From NCBI GenBank assembly GCA_964556785.1, contig CAZKXM010000061.1:1-11853 (forward strand): a stretch of DNA of 11,853 nucleotides, in the 5' to 3' direction. Position 1 is the first letter of the stretch; each line of letters opens with the position of its first letter. Below, one piece after another: positions 5,338-11,853 of this stretch. Both the position numbers and the translations under genes were made by a program. The stretch comes from CAG-1031 sp964556785 (lineage in GTDB: Bacteria; Bacteroidota; Bacteroidia; Bacteroidales; Muribaculaceae). The notes beneath the pieces are model-generated. The model saw only the letters and a list, made by a program, of their open reading frames with translations, was not told the DNA's origin and made no database searches.

Positions 5338-5763
5338 CTATTCCGGACTGCCGACAAGGCGGCTGAACAACTCGGCGAATTTCTCGCTGAGCCGTTCCTC
5401 GGCCTCCATGCGCGATGCATCGGCAGGCAGGATCAGGATTCCCGCACGCGAAGCCGATGTCTGGATCACGGCGCTTTTCACGGCCGCCATCCATCGGTAA
5501 CGCTCCTCGACAGGCAGATCGCTCACCGGCACATCAGTGCGCTCAAACACCCCCAGCTGCACACGCAGCCGGCCGAGATCGGCCCCCGGAGCGAGATGCG
5601 CCAGCCTGCTGCTGTCGACATTGAGGCCACATCTCATCCATCGCAACCGCTTGCACATCATCAGCAATCCGACATTGACAAACTCCTCGCGCTCAATATC
5701 GGGCACATATCGCAGCGTGCAATATTCGTAAACCTCCCTGCGGGTATCCTTATCAGCCGTCAT
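5338..5763 (-). CDS. DUF3037 protein, partner of the HipA-like kinase
   Basis: The product is 141 residues. The N-terminus carries the DUF3037 hallmark, here YCTLRYVPDIEREEFVNVG (14-32), followed by LLMMCKRLRW (33-42) and a helical C-terminal half (MAAVKSAVIQTSASRAG at 92-108; RMEAEERLSEKFAELFSRL at 118-136). There is no signal peptide or membrane segment, so it is probably cytoplasmic. Its ATG (5763-5761) overlaps the kinase stop codon by 4 bases (ATGA), implying translational coupling. DUF3037 genes are known to me as frequent neighbours of HipA-like kinase genes; their biochemical role is not established. Possible roles are an antitoxin-like regulator, an adaptor or a substrate of the kinase; this is inference. 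Confidence 0.85.
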   Translation of the reverse strand: MTADKDTRREVYEYCTLRYVPDIEREEFVNVGLLMMCKRLRWMRCGLNVDSSRLAHLAPGADLGRLRVQLGVFERTDVPVSDLPVEERYRWMAAVKSAVIQTSASRAGILILPADASRMEAEERLSEKFAELFSRLVGSPE

Positions 5764-6542
5764 AACAAAAGCTCCCGTTGTTTAACAGCCTCATCGGTGA
5801 AGGTGTGGCTCGCCGCGAGCCGGCGTGTCAGAAAATCCCTGTAAGCCTCGCGACGCTCACCGGCGGTCATGCCGCTCCCCTCCTCTGTCAGCCATTCCTG
5901 CGGAATCAGGTCGACTATCTTGCCAAGGGTGCGCGGCGTGATTGCCTGGCGCATAAGCGAGTCGGCCTCGCGCAGCCGTGATGCCGCGGGCAGCAGGGCG
6001 TGGTTCTTAATAAAGGGGAACGGATCGGCAGCCGCCTGCGCCGGATCTTTCCATGAATGATGGAAATAGAGCGAGGCCCCGTGATCAATCAGCCACAGTT
6101 CGTTGTGCCAGATCATCATGTTGGGGTTCAGCCGAGTGCGGTCGACATTCGTCAGGAAAGCATCGAGCCACACTATTTTCGACGCCGTCAGCGGGTCAAC
6201 CTGATTGACGGCCGGATCAAATGTAGCCGCTCCGTCAAGAAAATGCAGCCCCAGATTGAGACCCACCGATTTCTTGAGCAGATCCTGCACCTCCTCGTCG
6301 GGTTCGGTTATGCCGAACACCGGATCAAGGTTAAGGAGCACCGGCTCGGGAGTCCTGAACTTGAAAGCTTTTGCCACAAGAGTGCCCACAAGCTCGGCCA
6401 CGAGAGCCTTCTTGCCATGACCGGCACCGCGCATCTTCACAACGTAGCGGAAGCCGTCGGCAGCCTCGCCAAGCAGCGGAAGCGAGCCCCCCTCGCGGAG
6501 GGGCAGGATGTAGCGAGTCAGTTCTTCTTCCCTGAGTTCCAT
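5760..6542 (-). CDS. HipA-like kinase domain protein (HipA_2 type)
   Basis: The product is 260 residues, much shorter than E. coli HipA (440), consistent with the stand-alone HipA_2 domain. Kinase features: a probable ATP-lysine in YVVKMRGAGHGKKALVAELV (K36, with E50 as its possible partner), a catalytic loop AFLTNVDRTRLNPNMMIW (128-145: D134 as catalytic base, N139 or N141 as metal ligand), and a DFG-like LWLIDHGASLYF (149-160, D153). All key positions seem present, so activity is plausible. HipA itself phosphorylates glutamyl-tRNA synthetase; the target of this short type is unknown. There is no hipB-like HTH gene beside it. Instead it is coupled by a 4-base overlap to the DUF3037 gene downstream. 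It is divergent from parA. A good promoter ends only 5 bp before the ATG at 6542-6540, implying a leaderless mRNA. A later Met at 37 would delete K36, so the first start is preferred. Confidence 0.85.
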   Translation of the reverse strand: MELREEELTRYILPLREGGSLPLLGEAADGFRYVVKMRGAGHGKKALVAELVGTLVAKAFKFRTPEPVLLNLDPVFGITEPDEEVQDLLKKSVGLNLGLHFLDGAATFDPAVNQVDPLTASKIVWLDAFLTNVDRTRLNPNMMIWHNELWLIDHGASLYFHHSWKDPAQAAADPFPFIKNHALLPAASRLREADSLMRQAITPRTLGKIVDLIPQEWLTEEGSGMTAGERREAYRDFLTRRLAASHTFTDEAVKQRELLL

Positions 6543-6547
6543 AATTG

Positions 6548-6578
6548 CAAATTTAGTGTTTTACACAGTTAATAACAA
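6548..6578 (-). promoter_or_regulatory. Promoter of the HipA-like/DUF3037 operon
   Basis: On the minus strand TTG (6578-6576) and TAAATTTG (6555-6548) are 20 bp apart, a full consensus pair. Only CAATT separates the -7 element from the start ATG. With the usual start distance, transcription would begin at or next to the A of the ATG. A small dyad (GTGT-ttt-ACAC, 6556-6566) lies in the spacer. Confidence 0.6.
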
Positions 6579-6612
6579 CTATCCCGGCCTTAAATCAGGC
6601 AGGGGTTATTAA
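6569..6612 (+). repeat. Inverted repeat in the kinase/parA intergenic region
   Basis: TTAATAAC (6569-6576) is an exact inverted match of GTTATTAA (6605-6612). Nested inside, CCC and GCCT (6583-6585, 6587-6590) pair with AGGC and GGG (6597-6600, 6602-6604). The left arm overlaps the -33 element of the kinase promoter. It may be an operator, or the stem of a terminator-like structure ahead of parA. No protein can be assigned. Confidence 0.55.
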
Positions 6613-6684
6613 CATTGCGGGCGAGTTATAAACATTTAACGCTATTTACATCTTTAACAGCGCACCGGTTTCAACATAAATCGA

Positions 6685-6692
6685 TTACTTTG
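6685..6692 (+). promoter_or_regulatory. Possible -7 element for parA
   Basis: TTACTTTG matches TAnnTTTG at all positions except the second. It lies 22 bp before the parA start. No convincing -33 element is visible. Confidence 0.35.
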
Positions 6693-6714
6693 CAGTCACA
6701 ATCATCCTCAACGT

Positions 6715-7494
6715 ATGGGTAAAGTTATCGCAATCGCCAATCAGAAGGGGGGTGTGGGCAAAACCACAACCACCATCAACCTTGGCGCCACCCTCGCCGA
6801 CGAGGGGAAAAAGGTGCTGATCATCGATGCCGATCCGCAGGCCAACGCCACCTCGGGCTACGGAATCGATCCCCGCACAATGACTTCGAGCATCTACGAA
6901 TGTCTGGTGGACGACTATCCTCTCGACGGATCGCAGGTGAAGACCTGTGTCGAAGGGCTCGACCTTGTGGGCTCGCGCATTGATCTGGCCGGAGCCGAGA
7001 TTGAGCTCGTCGGTAAGCCTGACCGCGAGCGAATTCTGCTCCACGTGATCGAGAGCGTCAGAAACGCTTACGATTTCATCCTCATTGACTGCTCGCCCTC
7101 GTTAGGCCTCATCACCGTCAATGCCCTCACGGCAGCCGACTCGGTGATCATCCCCGTGCAGGCTGAATACTTCGCGCTCGAAGGAATCACGAAGCTCCTC
7201 AACACAATCCGTATCATCAAGTCGAAACTCAACCCGGCGCTCGACATCGAAGGCTTCCTGCTGACAATGTATGACGCCCGCCTGCGTCTGGCCAACCAGA
7301 TCTACGACGAGCTGAAGGGCCACTTCGGCGACATGGTGTTTGACACCGTGATTCCGCGCAACATCCGCCTGAGCGAGGCCCCGAGCCACGGCCTGCCGGC
7401 CCTGCTCTACGCCCCTGAGAGCCGCGGTGCGACAAGCCACGTAGCCCTTGCCCGCGAACTGATCTCACGTCAACGTCACTTCTCCAAAAACTGA
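6715..7494 (+). CDS. parA: Chromosome partition ATPase ParA (Soj family)
   Basis: The product is 259 residues, the normal size for a chromosomal (type Ia, Soj-like) ParA without an N-terminal DNA-binding extension. ATP binding by a dimer allows nonspecific DNA binding, and ParB stimulates hydrolysis, which moves replication origins apart. Visible motifs: deviant Walker A KGGVGKTT (11-18, with signature K11 and catalytic K16), Walker A' VLIIDADPQANAT (34-46), Walker B FILIDCSPSL (121-130, D125), and the C-terminal VIPRNIRLSEAPSHG block. Start at 6715: the Walker A begins at residue 11, as usual. The stop is 2 bp ahead of parB, indicating one transcript and probable coupled translation. Confidence 0.97.
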   Translation: MGKVIAIANQKGGVGKTTTTINLGATLADEGKKVLIIDADPQANATSGYGIDPRTMTSSIYECLVDDYPLDGSQVKTCVEGLDLVGSRIDLAGAEIELVGKPDRERILLHVIESVRNAYDFILIDCSPSLGLITVNALTAADSVIIPVQAEYFALEGITKLLNTIRIIKSKLNPALDIEGFLLTMYDARLRLANQIYDELKGHFGDMVFDTVIPRNIRLSEAPSHGLPALLYAPESRGATSHVALARELISRQRHFSKN

Positions 7495-7496
7495 TC

Positions 7497-8402
7497 ATGG
7501 CACTCAAACGCAACGCCCTCGGGCGAGGACTCGACTCGCTCATCTCAATGGACGACACCCCCGCACGCGGCACTTCAGCAATCAACGAGGTGCCGGTTGA
7601 CAGAATCACTCCAAACCCCGACCAGCCTCGTCGCACATTCGACCCCGAAGCTCTTGAGGAACTGGCTGCGTCGATTCGCGAGCTGGGCATTATCCAGCCC
7701 CTGTCGCTGCGCAAGACCGGCGCCGACACCTATCAGATCATTGCCGGCGAACGCCGCTACCGCGCCGCGCAGCTTGCCGGCCTGAGGTCTGTGCCGGCCT
7801 ATATCCGCACCGCCAACGACACCGAGCTAACCGAGATGGCTCTGATCGAAAACATCCAGCGCGAAGACCTCAATGCCATCGAGATAGCACTCACATTCCG
7901 CAAGCTCATCGATCAGTATGAGCTCACACAAGAACGCCTCAGCGAGCGCATCGGCAAGAAGCGGGCCACCATCGCCAACTTCCTGCGGCTGCTGCGCCTC
8001 CCTGCCGAGGTTCAGCTGGGACTGCGCGACAAGCGCATCGACATGGGCCATGCGCGTGCGCTCCTCGCCGTCGACAATCCCACCGAGCAGTTGCGTCTCT
8101 ACAACGAGATTATTGCCAAAGGCCTGTCCGTGCGCAAAGTCGAGGAAATGGCGCGCCTTGTCAACGAAGGAAAAGGACAGCCCGAAAAGAAGGGCGGATC
8201 AGGGTCGGGAAACACCGACAAAAGGTTTGCTAACAAAGATTTTGATATTTTAAGAGATCACCTTTCGCGTCGCTTCAACACCCCTGTCAAGTTCAGTTGC
8301 GACGCTTCAGGAAAGGGTAAAATCACATTCAGCTTCAGTTCGGAAGCTGAACTTGAAAGATTAATTGCTATATTTGATGCAGTTAATCGTACGGAGGGAT
8401 AA
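7497..8402 (+). CDS. parB: Chromosome partition protein ParB (Spo0J family)
   Basis: The product is 301 residues. ParB is a CTP-dependent DNA clamp that loads at parS and spreads along the origin region. N-terminal KRNALGRGLDSLI (4-16) is the segment that typically contacts ParA. The CTP-binding domain contains ITPNPDQPRRTF (37-48), GERRYRAAQLAG (84-95) and ENIQREDLN (118-126). A helix-turn-helix follows (about 143-165, LTQERLSERIGKKRATIANF), then a glycine- and lysine-rich linker (about 225-243) and a C-terminal dimerisation domain (about 244-298). All expected parts are present. parS sites were looked for by eye in this window and not found. Confidence 0.97.
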   Translation: MALKRNALGRGLDSLISMDDTPARGTSAINEVPVDRITPNPDQPRRTFDPEALEELAASIRELGIIQPLSLRKTGADTYQIIAGERRYRAAQLAGLRSVPAYIRTANDTELTEMALIENIQREDLNAIEIALTFRKLIDQYELTQERLSERIGKKRATIANFLRLLRLPAEVQLGLRDKRIDMGHARALLAVDNPTEQLRLYNEIIAKGLSVRKVEEMARLVNEGKGQPEKKGGSGSGNTDKRFANKDFDILRDHLSRRFNTPVKFSCDASGKGKITFSFSSEAELERLIAIFDAVNRTEG

Positions 8403-8464
8403 ACGGCTCTCCTCCGCAGGCTCGTTTTTCGCATTCAACCGCGTGAGAATGAGCACAATGTGCA

Positions 8465-9274
8465 ATGGAAAGTAAAGAGCAGGATATTGCTTCGCGCCGT
8501 TGCAGGCGTTTGAGAATCTGGTTTGTCGGCGTAATCGTCATTGCGCTGGCATGTCCTTTTAACGTTTTTTCAAACAATCCTGTCAAGCCCTACCGGCCTG
8601 AACGCCGCACCACCTCTCCCGTAACAGCCCAGTGGCCCGACACAATCAATGTTGAGGGCACCGAAACATGGCTCCCTGAGCCGTCATACGTTGTCGGCGA
8701 GCAACTCGTCGCCACGCCCGACTCTGTCGTGCTGACTCCGGTCGACTCGGTTGCCGTGATGCCCGCCGCAATGAGCCGCGTGTTCAACCCCGACCCCACC
8801 CGCGCGGTGTGGCTCTCGGCGCTCTTCCCGGGTTTGGGACAGCTCTACAACCGCCGCTTCTGGAAACTGCCGATCGTTGTCGGCGCATTCATGGGTCTGG
8901 GCTATGCAACTTCGTGGAACAACGGAATGCTCCGCGACTACTCACGCGCCTATGCCGACATTATGGACACCGACCCGTCGACAAAAAGCTACATGGACTT
9001 CTTCCCGTCAACAACCAAGGAGGAAGATCTGAACCGCACATGGCTCACCAACGTGCTCAAATCGCGCAAGGATTATTTCAGGCGTAACCGCGACCTGTGT
9101 ATAATCTGCATTGTCGGAGTCTATCTGCTGGCTATGGTCGACGCGTATGTCGACGCCTCGCTGGCTCACTTCGACATCACCCCCGACCTCTCAATGGATG
9201 TAGCCCCGGCGCTGATCCAGGACACCCGCTCGTCGCTACCGGCCGTCGGTATGCAGTGGGCGTTCAACTTCTAA
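8465..9274 (+). CDS. DUF5683 membrane protein
   Basis: The product is 269 residues. A basic head (RRCRRLR at 11-17) precedes a hydrophobic segment (18-35), which is a signal anchor or uncleaved signal. A low-complexity, Pro/Val/Thr-rich linker follows (about 38-108). The DUF5683 core then begins with NPDPTRAVWLSALFPGLGQL (108-127) and continues through YNRRFWKLPIVVGAFMG (128-144). Hydrophobic segments at about 134-150 and 211-227 (LCIICIVGVYLLAMVDAYV) suggest two further membrane spans. The PGLGQ(L/I)YN motif is characteristic of this Bacteroidetes family, whose function is not known. It starts 62 bp after parB and ends 59 bp before the transglycosylase gene, with no terminator at either gap, so it is probably part of the par operon. 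Confidence 0.88.
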   Translation: MESKEQDIASRRCRRLRIWFVGVIVIALACPFNVFSNNPVKPYRPERRTTSPVTAQWPDTINVEGTETWLPEPSYVVGEQLVATPDSVVLTPVDSVAVMPAAMSRVFNPDPTRAVWLSALFPGLGQLYNRRFWKLPIVVGAFMGLGYATSWNNGMLRDYSRAYADIMDTDPSTKSYMDFFPSTTKEEDLNRTWLTNVLKSRKDYFRRNRDLCIICIVGVYLLAMVDAYVDASLAHFDITPDLSMDVAPALIQDTRSSLPAVGMQWAFNF

Positions 9275-9333
9275 TCCCCCTCCCCTCCTCAAAAAAACAG
9301 AAACCACCAATCATCATCTCCTTAAATATATAA

Positions 9334-11172
9334 ATGAAAAAAGCGCTCTCAGCAATAGCCATAGCCTTGATCACGGCCCTGACGTCGGCAGCGGCGCCAT
9401 CGATCCTCGACATCAAGCATTCGATAACCGACAACAATATCGTGCCTCCCGAGAGTTTCGAGACCAAAACCCGCGAGCTTGAGGAAAATTTCTATCTGCA
9501 GAACTTTGTCGTGACCGACGACCAGGACCGCTCCGAGCGTCTCGGCACAGCCGCCGACTATGAGAAACGCCTGGCCGCCATGCCTACGGAGATCGAGATG
9601 CCTTACAACTCTATTGTGGGCAAATACATCGACATGTATCTCGGCAAACGTCGCGACCTTGTGGCCCGCATGCTGGCGCTTCACGGCTATTACGGCAATA
9701 TTTTCATCGAGGAGCTTCTGAAGGTAGGGGTGCCCACCGAGCTGCAGTATCTTCCCGTGATCGAGAGCGCCATCAACCCCAATGCCGTTAGCCGTGCCGG
9801 CGCAACCGGCCTCTGGCAGTTCATGCCCGCAACGGCCAAAGGTCTCGGCATGGAGGTGAACTCGCTTGTCGACGAACGCCGCGATCCGCGCGAATCGTCG
9901 CGCAACGCCGCCCGCTATCTCAAGCAGCTCTACGACATTTACGGCGACTGGTCGCTCGCAATCGCGTCCTACAACTGCGGCCCCGGCACAGTCAACAAAG
10001 CGCTGCGCCGCGCCGGAGGGGGCAAAAAAGATTTCTGGGAAATCTACAATTATCTCCCCACAGAAACACGCGGCTACGTGCCCGCATTCATCGCCGCTAA
10101 CTATGTAATGACCTATCACGACAAGCACAACATCGCTCCCACGGTGGTGCGCCGTCAGCTTGTCACCGACACTGTCCATGTCAACAACCGCGTTCATTTC
10201 CAGCAGATTGCCGATGTGCTCAACATCCCCATCGAGGAGATCAGAATGCTCAATCCCCAGTACCGTCAGGATGTTATCCCCGGCAACTATCACCCTTATC
10301 CGCTGACACTGCCCAAGCAGCAGGTGCTCAGCTACCTTATGAGCGAAGATGCGATCCTTGCCCACGACGCGGCCCTCTACGCACGTCGCACCACGGTTGA
10401 GCCCGGAGCAACAGACGCCGACGGAAACACACTGGTCGACGAAAACGGCGAGACAAACCTTTCGGCAACAGAGCGCCTGTCGGCCAACGCGTCAGAGAAT
10501 GTCACCGTCGCCATGGCCGAGACCAACGCCGAGGTGGTTCAGCTAACCCACACAGTGGGCCGCGGCGAAAACATCAAGGACATTGCTAAGCATTACGGCG
10601 TGAGCGCCACCGACATCAAGCGCTGGAACAAACTTCGCCGCGGCAAGGTTAAGGAGGGCGACCGCCTGATAATCGAGCAGCGCGCGTCGGTCAACCCCGA
10701 TCAGGTGCGCACCGTAGCTCAAGCTGTTCCCGCTCCGCCGGCACGCGTTGACCGCCCGCGCAGCAGCGATGTTCCCGCACCGCCTGCAAAGGCCGACAAG
10801 CCCCGTCAGGAGGTGCCGCGTCCCGCTTCCAAGGCCGGAAATTCGGCCTCTGCCGACACCAAGAGCAACCGTCCGTCGGCCTCAAAAGCCACAGGCAGCG
10901 GATCGAAGAACAGCAGTGCACGCAAAACCACCCCTCCGAAGCCCAAGAACTATACCGTCAAGAGCGGCGACAACCTTGAGCGCATTGCCCGCGCCAACGG
11001 CACGACCGTGGCCGAGCTTCAGCGCATCAACGGCATGAAGAAGGGCGACACCAAGATCAAGATCGGCGACAATCTCAAGATTCCCGCAAAGACTCAGGCC
11101 AAAGGCAGCTCGACCCGCAAAGGCTCCGGCAGCAAAAGCTCCGGCAGCAAAAACAAAAAGCGCCGCCGCTGA
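9334..11172 (+). CDS. mltD: MltD-like membrane-bound lytic transglycosylase with LysM repeats
   Basis: The product is 612 residues. A signal peptide (1-20, cleavage near SAA-AP) directs export; there is no lipobox, unlike E. coli MltD. The SLT catalytic domain (about 105-260) shows YLPVIESAINPNAVS (139-153, catalytic E144), GATGLWQFMPATAKGLG (156-172) and AIASYNCGPGTVNKA (209-223), and would cleave peptidoglycan glycan strands. A degenerate LysM-like segment lies at 281-327, a clear LysM at 403-448 and a second at 539-584 (NYTVKSGDNLERIA at 539-552). A linker at about 455-538 is rich in Pro, Arg, Ser and Lys, with a repeated PAPPA(R/K) (466-471, 481-486). The C-terminus ends in a Ser/Gly/Lys tail and KKRRR, possibly for binding to anionic wall or nucleic acid. 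Last gene of the par cluster. Confidence 0.94.
   Translation: MKKALSAIAIALITALTSAAAPSILDIKHSITDNNIVPPESFETKTRELEENFYLQNFVVTDDQDRSERLGTAADYEKRLAAMPTEIEMPYNSIVGKYIDMYLGKRRDLVARMLALHGYYGNIFIEELLKVGVPTELQYLPVIESAINPNAVSRAGATGLWQFMPATAKGLGMEVNSLVDERRDPRESSRNAARYLKQLYDIYGDWSLAIASYNCGPGTVNKALRRAGGGKKDFWEIYNYLPTETRGYVPAFIAANYVMTYHDKHNIAPTVVRRQLVTDTVHVNNRVHFQQIADVLNIPIEEIRMLNPQYRQDVIPGNYHPYPLTLPKQQVLSYLMSEDAILAHDAALYARRTTVEPGATDADGNTLVDENGETNLSATERLSANASENVTVAMAETNAEVVQLTHTVGRGENIKDIAKHYGVSATDIKRWNKLRRGKVKEGDRLIIEQRASVNPDQVRTVAQAVPAPPARVDRPRSSDVPAPPAKADKPRQEVPRPASKAGNSASADTKSNRPSASKATGSGSKNSSARKTTPPKPKNYTVKSGDNLERIARANGTTVAELQRINGMKKGDTKIKIGDNLKIPAKTQAKGSSTRKGSGSKSSGSKNKKRRR
11123..11152 (+). repeat. 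15-bp tandem repeat coding for the transglycosylase tail
   Basis: GCTCCGGCAGCAAAA occurs twice back to back (11123-11137 and 11138-11152), within the C-terminal Gly/Ser/Lys tail codons. It is a likely site of slippage-driven length variation; the unit is a multiple of three, so changes would stay in frame. Confidence 0.85.
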
Positions 11173-11573
11173 CCCGCGCCGCCCCACCCGCACCCCACAT
11201 GACGCGTGGGAGACGCTTCATCCTCTTAACTGAACGGTAATGCCACACACCGAAGCGATGAGATGACGACAGCGGCTCTCACGCTCTCGTTGTTATTCCA
11301 TCACCCGCCGGCCTGACAGAGACTCTCCCTTATGGCTGCACTGGAAAGGGGTTGTTTCAGAGCGAAATTTTACGGCTTCAATTTGCTTCAAAATCGAACA
11401 AAGCCGTGCCGTCTGGTTTGATTCTAAAAGGCACTGTTGCACAAAGGTGATAAATCGCCACTTCATGCTGAGAAACATAAAAAAATTTTCGCGGCGCAAA
11501 TTCGTATTTATCAAAATTTCTTTCTACTTTTGTGCACTAACCAAAGTAATTAACCTTAAATCCAGTTACTGCT
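11173..11573. other. Intergenic region between mltD and gdhA, 401 bp, no gene recognised
   Basis: The first 60 bases are GC-rich and contain only a weak hairpin (CCCAC/GTGGG, 11194-11198 with 11206-11210) without a T-run, so no convincing terminator for the par operon is visible. ACGGCTT (11372-11378) pairs with AAGCCGT (11401-11407) around a 22-base loop, and GGTGA (11446-11450) with TCGCC (11455-11459). A 73-codon minus-strand open frame (11293-11514) has no recognisable domain or promoter and I do not call it. The last 80 bases are AT-rich promoter DNA for gdhA. Confidence 0.6.
11525..11532 (+). promoter_or_regulatory. Candidate -7 element for gdhA
   Basis: TACTTTTG matches TAnnTTTG and lies 41 bp before the gdhA start. 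At a spacing of 20 bp upstream stands TTCG (11501-11504), a partial match to the -33 TTTG. Confidence 0.6.
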
Positions 11574-11853
11574 ATGGATATTAACAATATTATGAACGGC
11601 CTTGAGGCCAAGCACCCCGGCGAAAAAGAGTATCTGCAGGCGGTGAAAGAAGTACTTCTCTCTGTAGAAGAAGTCTACAACCAGCATCCCGAATTCGAGA
11701 AGGCCCGCATCATCGAGCGTATGGTAGAGCCCGACCGTATCTTCACATTCCGTGTGACTTGGGTAGATGACAAGGGCGAAGTACAGAACAACATCGGCTA
11801 TCGCGTGCAGTTCAACAACGCCATTGGCCCGTACAAAGGCGGTATCCGTTTCC
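11574..11853 (+). CDS. gdhA: NADP-type glutamate dehydrogenase, N-terminal part; runs off right edge
   Basis: The 93 complete codons present match the N-terminus of the hexameric (about 445-residue) bacterial glutamate dehydrogenase, which aminates 2-oxoglutarate with ammonium and NAD(P)H in the cytoplasm. The helical leader (MDINNIMNGLEAKHPGEKEY at 1-20) is followed by PEFEKARIIERMVEPDRIF (39-57) and GYRVQFNNAIGPYKGGIRF (75-93), the substrate-binding strand and family signature just before the catalytic lysine region. The catalytic lysine and nucleotide-binding domain are outside the window, so cofactor choice (NADP versus NAD) is inferred from similarity of the N-terminus to GdhA enzymes. 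The ATG at 11574 is the first in frame after the promoter. Confidence 0.95.
   Translation, partial: MDINNIMNGLEAKHPGEKEYLQAVKEVLLSVEEVYNQHPEFEKARIIERMVEPDRIFTFRVTWVDDKGEVQNNIGYRVQFNNAIGPYKGGIRF

Noticed and set aside
6543..8464. Possible parS site near parAB
   Set aside because: I looked by eye for the TGTTTCACGTGAAACA-type palindrome and close variants and saw none in the window. A motif scan of the whole genome would be needed to locate it.
9349..10365. Minus-strand open frame (338 codons) opposite the transglycosylase gene
   Set aside because: It is antisense to the signal peptide and SLT domain of mltD. It is explained by GC-rich codon bias and shows no domain or promoter.
11430..11445. 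GGCACTGTTGCACAAA, resembling a transposon terminal repeat such as those of IS6-type elements
   Set aside because: No inverted partner, target duplication or transposase fragment is visible in the window, so a short motif match is not enough.
1..11853. CRISPR array, prophage genes or rRNA
   Set aside because: No regularly spaced repeats, phage structural or integrase genes, or rRNA signatures were seen. The two tRNAs show no adjacent integrase or attachment-site duplication.

Overview
The window looks like chromosomal DNA of a Bacteroidales bacterium, probably close to the Muribaculaceae or Bacteroides. This rests on three things: promoters with the Bacteroidetes -7 element TAnnTTTG (often with TTG or TTTG about 20 bp upstream), almost no Shine-Dalgarno sequences, and the families present (a eukaryotic-type glycogen branching enzyme, DUF5683, a lipoprotein with an acidic surface-export signal). 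The genus is inference.

Layout. Positions 1-1827 (minus strand) hold the N-terminal 302 codons of a glycogen branching enzyme (glgB), which runs off the left edge, and upstream of it a YpfJ-type neutral zinc metallopeptidase. Positions 1895-3078 (plus) hold tRNA-Leu(CAA), a secreted thioredoxin-fold protein without any cysteine, and tRNA-Glu(CTC), each with its own promoter and terminator. Positions 3206-5328 (plus) hold a nitroreductase, a roughly 400-base stretch without a convincing gene that folds into a nested multibranch RNA (candidate structured ncRNA or very long leader), a small acidic surface lipoprotein and a left-handed beta-helix sugar O-acetyltransferase. Positions 5338-6542 (minus) hold a translationally coupled pair: a HipA-like kinase followed by a DUF3037 protein. 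Positions 6715-11172 (plus) hold parA, parB, a DUF5683 membrane protein and an MltD-like lytic transglycosylase, in close succession and probably one operon. After about 400 bases of intergenic DNA, gdhA (NADP-type glutamate dehydrogenase) starts at 11574 and runs off the right edge.

How the genes work together. parA and parB form the chromosome partition pair. The two downstream envelope genes (DUF5683 and MltD with LysM repeats) suggest expression linked with cell-wall remodelling. The kinase/DUF3037 pair is divergent from parA across a 172-bp region that holds an inverted repeat and a promoter placed so close to the kinase start that its mRNA would be leaderless. glgB and gdhA are housekeeping carbon and nitrogen metabolism genes cut by the window edges.

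The two items most worth following up are the structured RNA candidate at about 3836-4240 and the HipA-like/DUF3037 module. No mobile element, CRISPR array or prophage gene was found.
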